From positions 102,924 through 154,920 of the forward strand of contig NZ_CDCE01000011.1 in assembly GCF_000819805.1 (NCBI RefSeq): DNA of 51,997 nucleotides, in the 5' to 3' direction. Each line of letters begins with the position of its first letter. The first letter of the stretch is position 1. Positions 1 through 8,074 of the stretch are shown one piece after another. Made by a program: the position numbers and the translations under genes. Under the pieces are notes generated by a model that did no database searches, had not been told where the DNA came from, and was given only the letters and a program-made list of their open reading frames with translations. The stretch comes from Aeromonas diversa CDC 2478-85. GTDB taxonomy: Bacteria > Pseudomonadota > Gammaproteobacteria > Enterobacterales > Aeromonadaceae.

Positions 1-36
1 CCCCCCCCCCCCGCCGCAGTGTCAAACCGACCGCTC

Positions 37-67
37 AAAAAACGACACCCGGGTAACCCCGGGTGTC
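37..67 (-). terminator. Terminator of the L,D-transpeptidase gene
   Basis: A perfect 10-bp inverted repeat (44-53 against 58-67) with a TAAC-side loop is followed, read on the minus strand, by six T residues at 42-37. It lies about 35 bases past the stop codon of the minus-strand gene, as expected for an intrinsic terminator. Confidence 0.85.
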
Positions 68-100
68 TCGAAGTGTGAATCCCCTCACGCCCCTCTCGGC

Positions 101-1576
101 TTAGAGAATTCGTTTGAAGCTGCCCTTGTCAAAGCCATAGATGTCGTTGCGAAAGTGCTGCACTCCCTCACCATCGACCCAGCTGCTCCAGTAGACGGTG
201 AAGACAGGAATGGGATTGGCCAGCGGCATCCAACGGGTGGTGGTCTCCTTGAGCAGCCCCTTGATCTCCTCCATCTTGCGCGGGGTCGGCGCCAGCAGCA
301 GCTCGGCCAGGTGCTCGGCCTTCTCCACCCGCACACAACCCGAGCTCAGGGCACGAGCCCCCTGCTCGAACAGCCCCATCTTGGGGGTCGAGTGCAGGTA
401 GATGGCGTCGTTGTTCGGCAGGTAAAACTTGTAGCGTCCCAGGGCGTTGTGATCACCGGGCTTCTGACGCAGGCGATAGGGGAAACCGGAGGCGATGGCA
501 TGGCTCCACCCTTCGGGGGAGAGGACCACAGGATTCCCCTCGCCATCGATCACCTCGAGCTGCTGCTTGGCCAGATAGTCCGGATCCTTGGCCAGCTTGG
601 GCAGTATGTCCTTCTTCATGATGGAGCGGGGCACATGCCAGGCGGGGTTGATCACCACGGAGCGGATCTCGCTGGCCAGGATCGGCGTGGCCCTCAGCTG
701 CTGGCCGACGATGACCCGGCTGGTGAAGATCTCGCTGCCCTTCTCCACCACGCTCAGGCGGTAATCGGGAATATTGACCAGTACATAACGCTGATCGGGC
801 AGGCGATCGACCACGTCCCGTCGCCACAGATTGCGCAGCAGCAGACGGGCTCGGGACTCGGGGTCCGTGTTGAGCCACTGCTGGGTCTGCCGACCGATGA
901 CGCCGTCGACGGTCAGCCCATGGCGGGACTGAAACGCCTTGACCGCCTGCAGGGTGTCGCCGCTGTACAACTCCTCTGAGACATGGGAACTGGGCAGATC
1001 GCCAAGCTCCACCAGGATCTTGCGGATCTCGGGCAAGGAAGGGGAACTCTCCCCTTCACGCAGAGTAGGGATAACCACACGGGGCCAGTCACCCGCCAGG
1101 GGCATGGCCACCAGCTTCTGCACCTCACGGCGCACCGCCTCATACTCGGCAACGGCGGGACGCAGAGCCAGCACCCCATCTTGCAGGCTCTGACCCGGTG
1201 CACGGGGCACAGGCTTGGAGAGATCCAGCGTCATGCTGCCAATCTGCTCGCGCGATACGAAGTCGAGACCACGCCAGATCTGCTGGAATCGACTCAGCTT
1301 GATGAATGCCTCGTCATAGACGGGGCCTCTGCGCGCCTCCGGCGTGGTGGCCAGCTGCCGCCAGAGGCGGACGAAATCGGGGTGAAGCTGCGCCAAGGCG
1401 GCCTCAAACAGCTGCTGTTGCAGCTCCTCACGCGCCTCATCCTCGGCGCCCCAGTTGTGGGAGAGACGCTCTGCCGCCTCGACCACGGGTGATGTCTCAT
1501 CCGCCAAAGCGGCAGCGGCAGGCCATCCCCCCAACCAGAGCAGATTGAGCAGGGTCAGCCAAAACCTCATTCCCAT
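101..1576 (-). CDS. Periplasmic L,D-transpeptidase (YcbB/LdtD-like, YkuD catalytic domain)
   Basis: Predicted 491-aa murein L,D-transpeptidase making 3-3 crosslinks or acting on peptidoglycan tetrapeptides in the periplasm. A signal peptide (hydrophobic stretch near residues 4-24, ending in an Ala-rich site) is followed by an alpha-helical scaffold region, a peptidoglycan-binding domain (around the LTVDGVIGRQT motif) and a C-terminal YkuD domain carrying HSTPKMGLF and the catalytic-cysteine motif SSGCVRV. E. coli YcbB is longer (about 615 aa), so this is a shorter relative and I give no symbol. The ATG at 1576 has a GAGG five bases upstream; an in-frame TTG at 1597 and an ATG at 1570 are alternatives. 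It is followed by a strong terminator and appears to be a single-gene unit. Confidence 0.9.
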   Translation of the reverse strand: MGMRFWLTLLNLLWLGGWPAAAALADETSPVVEAAERLSHNWGAEDEAREELQQQLFEAALAQLHPDFVRLWRQLATTPEARRGPVYDEAFIKLSRFQQIWRGLDFVSREQIGSMTLDLSKPVPRAPGQSLQDGVLALRPAVAEYEAVRREVQKLVAMPLAGDWPRVVIPTLREGESSPSLPEIRKILVELGDLPSSHVSEELYSGDTLQAVKAFQSRHGLTVDGVIGRQTQQWLNTDPESRARLLLRNLWRRDVVDRLPDQRYVLVNIPDYRLSVVEKGSEIFTSRVIVGQQLRATPILASEIRSVVINPAWHVPRSIMKKDILPKLAKDPDYLAKQQLEVIDGEGNPVVLSPEGWSHAIASGFPYRLRQKPGDHNALGRYKFYLPNNDAIYLHSTPKMGLFEQGARALSSGCVRVEKAEHLAELLLAPTPRKMEEIKGLLKETTTRWMPLANPIPVFTVYWSSWVDGEGVQHFRNDIYGFDKGSFKRIL

Positions 1577-1621
1577 AGATACCTCAACAACACACAATGG
1601 GACCGCGACGGATTCCTGCCG

Positions 1622-2407
1622 TCACGGTTCGGATCGCAGCGCCTCGGGGACGTAACGATGCAAGAGCGCATCATACTCCGGGCTCGCCATAAAGACAGCC
1701 AGCTCCTGATTGAAGCGGGCCACATCAGAGGGACTAAAACGCTGCTTGCTCATCATGAATCGGGCCGGCGTGACAAACACGGGCGCCGCAAAGGGAACTA
1801 TCTTGCGCAGCAGCCCCTCCTGCTCCAGCGCCCAGCGGGTGGCCAAGGCATCCCCCAGAAAACCGTCTATGCGCCCACGCAGCAACTTGCCGTAATTTTG
1901 TGACTCATCCACCAGGGCACTCACCTGATGAGGGTAATGCGCCGCGAGCCGGGCCACCTCCTCACCGTAGTAAAACTCCTTGGTCAGGCCCAGTCTGCGT
2001 CCCTCGGCCAACCAGGCGGACAGAGAGGTATAGTCGTGCAGGTCATCTCGCCGAACCCAGAGCAAGGTCTTGCCGGGGCTGTAGGGCTCGGAAAACCAGG
2101 CATAACGGGCGCGCTCGTCGGTGATAAAGGCCTCCATGGCGATGCTGAGCTCGCCGAGCTCCAGCTCCTGCAGGTTGCGCTTCCAGGGGCGCTCGACAAA
2201 GATCACCTCGCATCCCAGTCGCCTGGCCACCCCTTGCAGTACCTCAACCCCATAGCCTTTCATGGCGTCGTCGGCAGCGCGAAAGTGATAGGGAGGCCAC
2301 TGGTCATACCCCACCCGCCAGGGGGTGTCGCACAGCGCCCATGCCCGGGGGAGGATGCAGCCCCACAGCAGCATCCATACGACCCCTTTTTTGATGACTC
2401 TTACCAT
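1622..2407 (-). CDS. Periplasmic substrate-binding protein, SBP_bac_3 type
   Basis: A 261-aa protein with an N-terminal signal peptide (hydrophobic VVWMLLWGCIL, processed near AWA) and the features of extracellular solute-binding family 3: VGYDQWPPYHF near the mature N-terminus, MKGYGVEVLQGVA, RPWKRNLQEL and a C-terminal PEYDALLHRYVP. Proteins like this, encoded without ABC permease neighbours, are common in Aeromonas, Vibrio and Pseudomonas; some may be sensors or solitary amino-acid-binding proteins. The ligand cannot be told from sequence. The ATG at 2407 has a GGAG about four bases upstream; the reading frame extends to 2449, but that would put charged residues before the signal peptide. 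The next gene downstream, on the same strand, is the L,D-transpeptidase. Confidence 0.8.
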   Translation of the reverse strand: MVRVIKKGVVWMLLWGCILPRAWALCDTPWRVGYDQWPPYHFRAADDAMKGYGVEVLQGVARRLGCEVIFVERPWKRNLQELELGELSIAMEAFITDERARYAWFSEPYSPGKTLLWVRRDDLHDYTSLSAWLAEGRRLGLTKEFYYGEEVARLAAHYPHQVSALVDESQNYGKLLRGRIDGFLGDALATRWALEQEGLLRKIVPFAAPVFVTPARFMMSKQRFSPSDVARFNQELAVFMASPEYDALLHRYVPEALRSEP

Positions 2408-2608
2408 CCCTCTCCTCTCCGCCTCCCTGGCCATCCCTGGTAACGCCATCAGGCCAAACTGCGTGTTATCCAGCGCCTCTCAATGACACAATATGTTGGT
2501 TAAAGCGCGAGCAAAATTTATTTTTGTGATCCACTATGCTTTTTCCACAAATTGATTAGCATGTGCGCTGAAAGCCCTTGTGGGTATAGAAAGTAACCGA
2601 GAGTTGTC

Positions 2609-3142
2609 ATGTACAGAAAAGCCGGCTTCGCCTCTGCCATCCTGGCCCTGAGCGGATTCTATCTCTACACCCTCTACCTGGCCGCCCACCCTCAGGTCAG
2701 CCTCTCCTATCGTCTCTATTATATGGAAGGCAAGACCCGCTTCTGGGAACACAACTCCGACATGGTCTACCACGCCGGTAATGAGCTCAACCTGAGCCAA
2801 CCGAGTCGCTTCCTCTCCCGTGAGGGATGGGCCACCAAGCCGAACGCGGCAGGTACCCAGCTCGAAGGGCAAGGTGGTCTCTATTTCGTGCTGCCCACCC
2901 AGCCGGAGGCGCTGACCGTCCTCGCCAAGGTAGACAGCCCCAAGGCCGGCACCCTGATCAAGGTTGCCCTTGGCCACGACTGGAGTACCACGGTCAAGCT
3001 GGCCAAAGAGGGCCTCAATGAGGTTCGTCTCAGCCTGCCGGGCAACCTGCTGAGCGCCGATCCCAAACACCCCAACTTCCTGGCCATCTCCACCCCCGAG
3101 CCTCTCAACGTCCACTCGGTGCAGATGCAAGTGGCCCAATAA
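2609..3142 (+). CDS. Membrane-anchored protein of unknown function upstream of glycosyltransferase cassette
   Basis: I do not recognise this 177-aa protein. One hydrophobic segment (about residues 7-26) fits an uncleaved signal anchor, leaving some 150 residues outside the cytoplasm. The rest is rich in alternating hydrophobic and polar residues (for example GGLYFVLPTQPEALTV and LNEVRLSLPG), which suggests a beta-sandwich. GAGAG lies five bases before the ATG. It reads in the same direction as the GT2/GtrA/PIG-V genes, 97 bases away, but a 10-bp hairpin (3148-3172) lies between them, so co-transcription is uncertain. A role in presenting or binding glycan is only a guess from position. It could simply be an independent envelope protein. 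Confidence 0.7.
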   Translation: MYRKAGFASAILALSGFYLYTLYLAAHPQVSLSYRLYYMEGKTRFWEHNSDMVYHAGNELNLSQPSRFLSREGWATKPNAAGTQLEGQGGLYFVLPTQPEALTVLAKVDSPKAGTLIKVALGHDWSTTVKLAKEGLNEVRLSLPGNLLSADPKHPNFLAISTPEPLNVHSVQMQVAQ

Positions 3143-3147
3143 ATCCT

Positions 3148-3172
3148 GTCGGCCTCACGTGTTGAGGCCGAC
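3148..3172 (+). terminator. Perfect 10-bp hairpin between the anchored protein and the GT2 gene
   Basis: GTCGGCCTCA at 3148-3157 pairs perfectly with 3163-3172 around a 5-base loop. There is no T-run after it on the plus strand, so it may attenuate, stabilise the mRNA end or terminate weakly. Confidence 0.45.
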
Positions 3173-3239
3173 CTACTTCACACTGTTTCATTGAACGTCG
3201 CACAATAAGCGTCACTCGCCTCACAATAAGGATATCTTC

Positions 3240-4223
3240 ATGTCGAATACTTCTTTCCGACTCTCCTTGGTCGTGCCCGTCTATAACGAGGAAGAGAGTA
3301 TCGATGCCTTCATCGCCGCCATCGATGCCGAGCTTGAGCCTCTCAAGGATCAGCTCGAAATCGTCTTCGTCAACGATGGTAGCCGTGACCGTACCCGCGA
3401 AGTGGTCGAGCAGGCCATAACCCGCGACCCACGCGTGACCCTGGTTAACCTGGCCCGTAACTTCGGCAAGGAAGCGGCCCTGACTGCTGGCCTGCACCAT
3501 GCCCAGGGTGACGCCGTGGTCCCGATGGACGTGGATCTGCAAGATCCCCCCGCCCTCATTCTCGAATTTGTGAAGCTGTGGCAGACCGGCGACTATGACA
3601 CCGTCTACGGCATCCGGGTCGATCGCAGCGCCGACACCCCCATGAAGCGCGTGACCGCCGGTGGCTTCTACCGCTTCTTTAACGCCCTCTCTACCCAGAC
3701 CAAGCTGCCGGAGAACGCGGGGGACTTCCGTCTCATCGATCGCCGCGTGGTCGAGGCGATCAAGCAGTTGCCGGAACGCAACCGTTTCATGAAGGGGCTG
3801 TTCGCCTGGGCAGGCTTCCGCTCGGTCGGCGTCCCCTACGAGCGTCCGGCTCGCCATGCCGGTGAGACCAAGTTTAACTACTGGAAGCTGTGGAACTTCG
3901 CCCTCGACGGTCTGCTGAGCTTCTCCAGCTGGCCGCTGCGCGTGTGGAGCTATGTGGGGGTCACCATCTCCCTGTTTGCCTTCCTCTACATCATCAAGAT
4001 TGTCACCCAGGTGCTCTTCTTCGGTGTCGATGTGCCCGGCTACGCCTCCCTCATGTCGGTGGTGCTGTTCCTCGGTGGCATCCAGCTCATCTCCCTCGGG
4101 GTGATCGGCGAATACATAGGTCGCATGTTTGTCGAGGTGAAGCAGCGCCCGGTCTACCTCATCGAGGGGGTCTACGGGGAGTATGCCCGCCGCGCTGCCG
4201 AGAAGGATGAGAGCGCCGCATGA
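3240..4223 (+). CDS. Family 2 glycosyltransferase, polyprenyl-phosphate sugar synthase type (GtrB/ArnC/DPM1-like)
   Basis: A 327-aa inner-membrane GT2 enzyme predicted to transfer a sugar from a nucleotide donor to undecaprenyl phosphate on the cytoplasmic face. The N-terminal GT-A domain shows VPVYNEEESI, VNDGSRDRT and the metal/donor motif MDVDLQDPP (about residue 97). Two C-terminal membrane spans follow (about residues 230-255 and 265-290), as in GtrB, ArnC and Dpm1 relatives. AAGGA is seven bases before the ATG. The stop overlaps the start of the GtrA gene by four bases (ATGA), implying translational coupling. The sugar is unknown; glucose is typical for GtrB, and mannose or other hexoses for DPM1-like members. 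Confidence 0.93.
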   Translation: MSNTSFRLSLVVPVYNEEESIDAFIAAIDAELEPLKDQLEIVFVNDGSRDRTREVVEQAITRDPRVTLVNLARNFGKEAALTAGLHHAQGDAVVPMDVDLQDPPALILEFVKLWQTGDYDTVYGIRVDRSADTPMKRVTAGGFYRFFNALSTQTKLPENAGDFRLIDRRVVEAIKQLPERNRFMKGLFAWAGFRSVGVPYERPARHAGETKFNYWKLWNFALDGLLSFSSWPLRVWSYVGVTISLFAFLYIIKIVTQVLFFGVDVPGYASLMSVVLFLGGIQLISLGVIGEYIGRMFVEVKQRPVYLIEGVYGEYARRAAEKDESAA

Positions 4224-4591
4224 TCTCCCGTGATGAGTTCTGGCGTCTGGTGCGCTTTGGCTTTGTCGGTGGCGGCGCCACCCTGGTGGATCTGGGCACC
4301 TCGTTTGCCCTCTTCCGCCTCTGGCCCGGCATCTCGGAGCACCTGGTAACCACGGCGGCGTTTGGCGTCGCCTTCTGGTTCTCCTTCTTCGGTCATCGCT
4401 ACATCACCTTCCAGAAGCAGGGTGCCGCCAGCAAGTTTCTGTTGGTCGCCCTCTTCTCTCTGGCGGTGCGTAACGTGATCCTCAGCGCCCTGTTGTGGGG
4501 CGGTCTGGCCGGCCTGCTGCCGGTGGTGATCGCAACCCTGACCGTGACCATACTGACCTATCTTCTCTCCCGAATCTGGGTATTTGCCTGA
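4220..4591 (+). CDS. GtrA-like membrane protein (candidate lipid-linked sugar flippase)
   Basis: A 123-aa protein with four predicted membrane spans. It has the GtrA family signatures: LVRFGFVGGGATLVDLGTS near the N-terminus, FWFSFFGHRYITF in the middle, and LLSRIWVFA at the C-terminus. GtrA proteins are thought to flip undecaprenyl-phosphate-linked sugar to the periplasmic face. It is joined to the GT2 gene by a 4-base overlap and to the PIG-V-like gene by a 1-base overlap (TGATG), so the three proteins are probably made together. Confidence 0.93.
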   Translation: MISRDEFWRLVRFGFVGGGATLVDLGTSFALFRLWPGISEHLVTTAAFGVAFWFSFFGHRYITFQKQGAASKFLLVALFSLAVRNVILSALLWGGLAGLLPVVIATLTVTILTYLLSRIWVFA

Positions 4592-5736
4592 TGAGTACTA
4601 GTGTACCTATGGGGCCCTACCGCCCCTCGCTGCGACTCAGCCCCCAGGACTGGTGGCTGGTGATCGCCGCCTTCCTGCTGAGCCGCATCGCCCTCTACGG
4701 GCTGGCCTACGCCGGCGTCCAGCTCTATGGAAATCCGGACCTGGGCCCCTTCCAGGCCTATTGTCAGTTCGACTGCGTCTGGTTCATGCGCATCATAGAG
4801 AACGGCTACGATCTCTATCCGCGCTGGCTGAGCAAGGGCAATGCCGCCAACTGGGCCTTCATGCCCCTCTATCCCATGCTGAGCAGCCTGGTCTCCGACC
4901 TGCTCGGGGGCGACACCCTGACCGCCCTGATGATAGTGGCCAACATCGCCTTCTTCCTCACGCTGCCCGCCATGCTGTTGGTGCTGCGCCAGCTCAAGCT
5001 CGGCGAGGGCAGTGCCCGTTTCGGGGTCTGGCTGCTCGCCTTCTCCCCCTTCTCGGCCTACTTCGTCTCGGGCTATACCGAACCCATGTTCATGCTCTTC
5101 ATGCTGCTCATGTTCCTGTTTGCCTACCGGCAGCAGTGGATCCTGGTCGGCCTGATCGGGATCCTCATCTCCGGCACCCGCAACCTCGGTGTCATGATGG
5201 TCTTCCCTGTGCTGATTTTGGCCCTGCAGGCGTACGGCTGGCGCGAGTTCTTCCGCTTCACCGAGAATGCCTTCAAGGTGGTGCTCGCCCTCTGGTTGAT
5301 CCCGCTTGGCCTGTTTGCCTACATGTTCTATCTCTACCACCTGACCGGCGATGCCTTCGCCTTCAAGCACATTCAGGTGGCCTGGGGACGGGGCATGGAT
5401 AACCCCATCGACTGGTGGCTGAGTGGCTTCGAGCTGGGCGGGCGCAAGATGTACCTCTCCATCATGGTGATGTTTGGCTGGGCACTGAACCTGTGGCTGC
5501 TGAGTCAAAAACGCTGGGCCGAGGCGGCGCTGATGTTCATCTGCTGCACCATCCCCCTGATGACGGGCCTCAACGCCATACCGCGCTACATGTTCGGCCT
5601 CTACCCGACCCTGCTGGCGATCGTGCTCATCACGGATCGCTGGCCGGCAATGCGCCCCGCCGTGCTGGCCGTGAGCGGCATGGTGGCCTCCTTCATCGCG
5701 GTTGCCTTCGTCAACGCCAAATTCTTTACGGTCTAA
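4591..5736 (+). CDS. Integral membrane glycosyltransferase, PIG-V (GPI mannosyltransferase II)-like
   Basis: A 381-aa polytopic membrane protein with about nine hydrophobic segments. Motifs resemble the PIG-V/GT-C family: FDCVWFMRIIENGYD (candidate acidic catalytic loop after the first span), WAFMPLYPM, FVSGYTEPMFM, SGTRNLG and IPRYMFGLYP. Family knowledge predicts use of a lipid-phosphate sugar donor on the periplasmic side. This fits as the third step after GT2 (donor synthesis) and GtrA (flipping). The ATG at 4591 shares its A with the gtrA stop; the frame is open back to 4495, but that extension runs through gtrA. The acceptor (LPS, protein or another lipid) is unknown. Confidence 0.88.
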   Translation: MSTSVPMGPYRPSLRLSPQDWWLVIAAFLLSRIALYGLAYAGVQLYGNPDLGPFQAYCQFDCVWFMRIIENGYDLYPRWLSKGNAANWAFMPLYPMLSSLVSDLLGGDTLTALMIVANIAFFLTLPAMLLVLRQLKLGEGSARFGVWLLAFSPFSAYFVSGYTEPMFMLFMLLMFLFAYRQQWILVGLIGILISGTRNLGVMMVFPVLILALQAYGWREFFRFTENAFKVVLALWLIPLGLFAYMFYLYHLTGDAFAFKHIQVAWGRGMDNPIDWWLSGFELGGRKMYLSIMVMFGWALNLWLLSQKRWAEAALMFICCTIPLMTGLNAIPRYMFGLYPTLLAIVLITDRWPAMRPAVLAVSGMVASFIAVAFVNAKFFTV

Positions 5737-5742
5737 ATCGAA

Positions 5743-5768
5743 ACGGGGTCCTTGCGGCCCCGTTTTTT
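5743..5768 (+). terminator. Terminator of the glycosyltransferase cassette
   Basis: A 7-bp stem with one G-U pair (CGGGGTC against GGCCCCG) is followed by seven T residues on the plus strand, directly after the PIG-V-like stop codon. Confidence 0.85.
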
Positions 5769-5894
5769 TATATCCCCTTGAAACCGTTGTCATTTCAAGG
5801 CGGCTCACAGTTCCGCATCCTGCCTGTCCCCCCTTGCCTTTGGCCTGCCTAGAATGGGCGCAATCCCGTTTATCGCCTGCTCAAAGGATGGTCT

Positions 5895-7979
5895 ATGCGC
5901 CCCTCACTCACCCCGCTCTGCCTGGCCCTGCTGACGGCCCTGCCCGCCGCAACTCATGCCGAGACGCCTCTCTTTCTGACCATGGACGGCACTCAGGTTG
6001 CCACTCCGTTTAAGGGGGGCAAGCTGGTTCACGCCCTGGCCAAGGGCAGCTACCGCATCCAGATTGCCGATGCCGGGCGCAGCTGTGGCAGCACCTATGG
6101 CCCGAGCCAGAGTGCCCCGCTCCCGTTCGGCACGGTTCAAGCCATGAGCGACTGCGCCAAGGATCAGAGCTTCACGCTGCGGGTCATGCTGCCCGGGGAG
6201 TATGAGTTCACCTTCGATCAGGAGCACGCCACCCTCAAGGTGCTGCGCGCCACCAAGAAGACGGTCGTCAAGCGCACCCCACCCGAGGTCACCTGCGGTA
6301 AGTGGGACGGGGGACCGGTGACCGTCTCTCTGAAGGGGGTATGGCCAGAGGGCACCCGGCTGCGGGATGCCTACTCCGGCCAGGAGGGGGTCGTACAAGG
6401 GGGCAAGCTCACCCTGACCCCGTCGGCCAGCAGCGAGGGCGTGCTGTTGCTCGAGCCGGTCAAACAGGCGGCGAAGGCCCCCTTCAGCTGGGATCAGGCC
6501 AGCGTCTACTTCCTCTTGACCGACCGTTTCCACAACGGTGACCCGGGCAACGACCACAGCTTCGGCCGCCAGAAAGATGGCAAGGACGAGGTGGCCACCT
6601 GGCACGGCGGCGACTTCAAGGGGCTGACCGAGAAGCTCGACTACATCAAGAGCCTCGGCATGAACGCCATCTGGATCACCCCCATGGTGGAGCAGGTCCA
6701 CGGCTTCATCGGCGGCGGCGAGCAGGGGAGCTTCCCCTTCTACGCCTACCACGGCTATTGGGCCCTCGACTTCACCCAGATAGATCCCAACTACGGGGAT
6801 GAGGAGAGCCTGCGCACCCTGGTGGACGAGGCCCACAAACGCGGCATTCGGGTCATTCTGGACGTGGTGATGAACCACGCCGGTTACGCCACCCTAGGGG
6901 ACCTGCAGGATCTTGGCCTCTCCTCCCTCACTGAGCAAAGTGGCAAGCTGCCGGAGCGCTGGAACAGCTGGACCCCGAGTGGCGGCCTCAACTGGCATGG
7001 CTACAACCAGTTCATCAACTACCAGTCCAATGACTGGAGCAAGTGGTGGGGAGCCGACTGGGTGCGGGCCGATCTGCCCGGTTATCCCAAGCCAGGTAGC
7101 GACGACGTGCAAGGATCGGTGGCCGGGCTGCCCGATTTTCTCACCGAATCCACCAAGGCGGTGGATCTGCCCGAGTTTCTCAAGCACAAGGCCGACACCC
7201 GCGCCAAATTTATCCCCGATGCGAGCGTGAGCGACTATCTCATCGCCTGGCACACCGACTGGGTGCGCCGCTTTGGCATTGACGGCTTCAGAGGCGATAC
7301 GGTCAAACACCTGGAGCCCGCCGTCTGGGCCAAGCTGAAACAGGCGGGCAGCGCGGCGCTCAAGGAGTGGAAAGCGGCCAACCCCGACAAGAAGATCGAC
7401 GATCTCCCCTTCTATCTGGTCGGTGAGGTGTGGGATCACGGAGTGAGCAAGGATCTCTGGTACGACAACGGCTTCGACTCTGTCATCAACTTCGACTACC
7501 AGAGAGAAGGGGCCCTCACTCACGCCCAGTGCATGAGCCAGGCCGAGGAGACCTATGCCTCCTATGCCAAGCGCATCAACGGCGATCCAGACTTCAACGT
7601 GCTGAGCTACATCTCCTCCCACGACACCAAGCTCTTCTTCGGGGATTATCAGGATGTGGGTCTGCAGAAGCGGGTCGCCAACAGCTTCCTGCTACTGCCG
7701 GGCGGGGTACAGGTCTACTACGGGGACGAATCGGGCCGAGGTCTGGCCAAGGATGGGGGCGTGTTCGATCAGGCCCTGCGCGCCGACATGAACTGGGGCG
7801 AACTCGGCCAGGGTGAGAAGGCGGGCCTGCTGCGCCACTGGCAGAAGCTCGGCCAGTTCCGTGCCACGCATCCGGCCATCGCCGCCGGCAGCCACCAAAA
7901 GCTCTCAGACGCGCCCTACGCCTTCGTGCGAGAGAAGGGAGAAGATAAGGTGGTGGTGGTCTTCGCCGGCCGCTCATAA
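5895..7979 (+). CDS. malS: Periplasmic alpha-amylase, GH13
   Basis: A 694-aa endo-acting alpha-1,4-glucan hydrolase. The signal peptide ends at THA-ET (about residue 22). An N-terminal domain with CGKWDG and LLLLEPVKQ, strongly like E. coli MalS, precedes the GH13 barrel: VYFLLTDRFHNGDP, DVVMNH (about residue 322), GFRGD with the nucleophile Asp (about 466), GEVWDH with the acid/base Glu (about 511) and SSHDT (about 577). Length is close to E. coli MalS (676 aa). E. coli has Val before the nucleophile where this protein has Gly; the catalytic triad is intact. AAGGA precedes the ATG by six bases. No maltose-regulon genes lie nearby, so its control is unclear. Confidence 0.93.
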   Translation: MRPSLTPLCLALLTALPAATHAETPLFLTMDGTQVATPFKGGKLVHALAKGSYRIQIADAGRSCGSTYGPSQSAPLPFGTVQAMSDCAKDQSFTLRVMLPGEYEFTFDQEHATLKVLRATKKTVVKRTPPEVTCGKWDGGPVTVSLKGVWPEGTRLRDAYSGQEGVVQGGKLTLTPSASSEGVLLLEPVKQAAKAPFSWDQASVYFLLTDRFHNGDPGNDHSFGRQKDGKDEVATWHGGDFKGLTEKLDYIKSLGMNAIWITPMVEQVHGFIGGGEQGSFPFYAYHGYWALDFTQIDPNYGDEESLRTLVDEAHKRGIRVILDVVMNHAGYATLGDLQDLGLSSLTEQSGKLPERWNSWTPSGGLNWHGYNQFINYQSNDWSKWWGADWVRADLPGYPKPGSDDVQGSVAGLPDFLTESTKAVDLPEFLKHKADTRAKFIPDASVSDYLIAWHTDWVRRFGIDGFRGDTVKHLEPAVWAKLKQAGSAALKEWKAANPDKKIDDLPFYLVGEVWDHGVSKDLWYDNGFDSVINFDYQREGALTHAQCMSQAEETYASYAKRINGDPDFNVLSYISSHDTKLFFGDYQDVGLQKRVANSFLLLPGGVQVYYGDESGRGLAKDGGVFDQALRADMNWGELGQGEKAGLLRHWQKLGQFRATHPAIAAGSHQKLSDAPYAFVREKGEDKVVVVFAGRS

Positions 7980-8033
7980 GCCAGGAGGGGCTCGTGGGCC
8001 CCTCTCTCAGGCAGATACACAACCAGCAGACAT

Positions 8034-8060
8034 AAAAAAAGCCGCCCGATGGGCGGCTTT
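8034..8060. terminator. Bidirectional terminator between malS and pnp
   Basis: AAGCCGCCC (39-47) pairs with GGGCGGCTT (51-59) around GAT. Seven A residues lie on the left flank, giving a T-run for minus-strand pnp transcripts, and a short T-run on the right serves malS. A second GAGGGGC/GCCCCTC hairpin at 7985-8004 lies just after malS. Confidence 0.85.
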
Positions 8061-8074
8061 CTCATGAGCGGGCC

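Noticed and set aside
3240..5736. Phage serotype-conversion cluster
   Set aside because: No integrase, attachment site or phage genes, and base composition is like the flanks. The third gene is PIG-V-like, not a GtrC-type enzyme.
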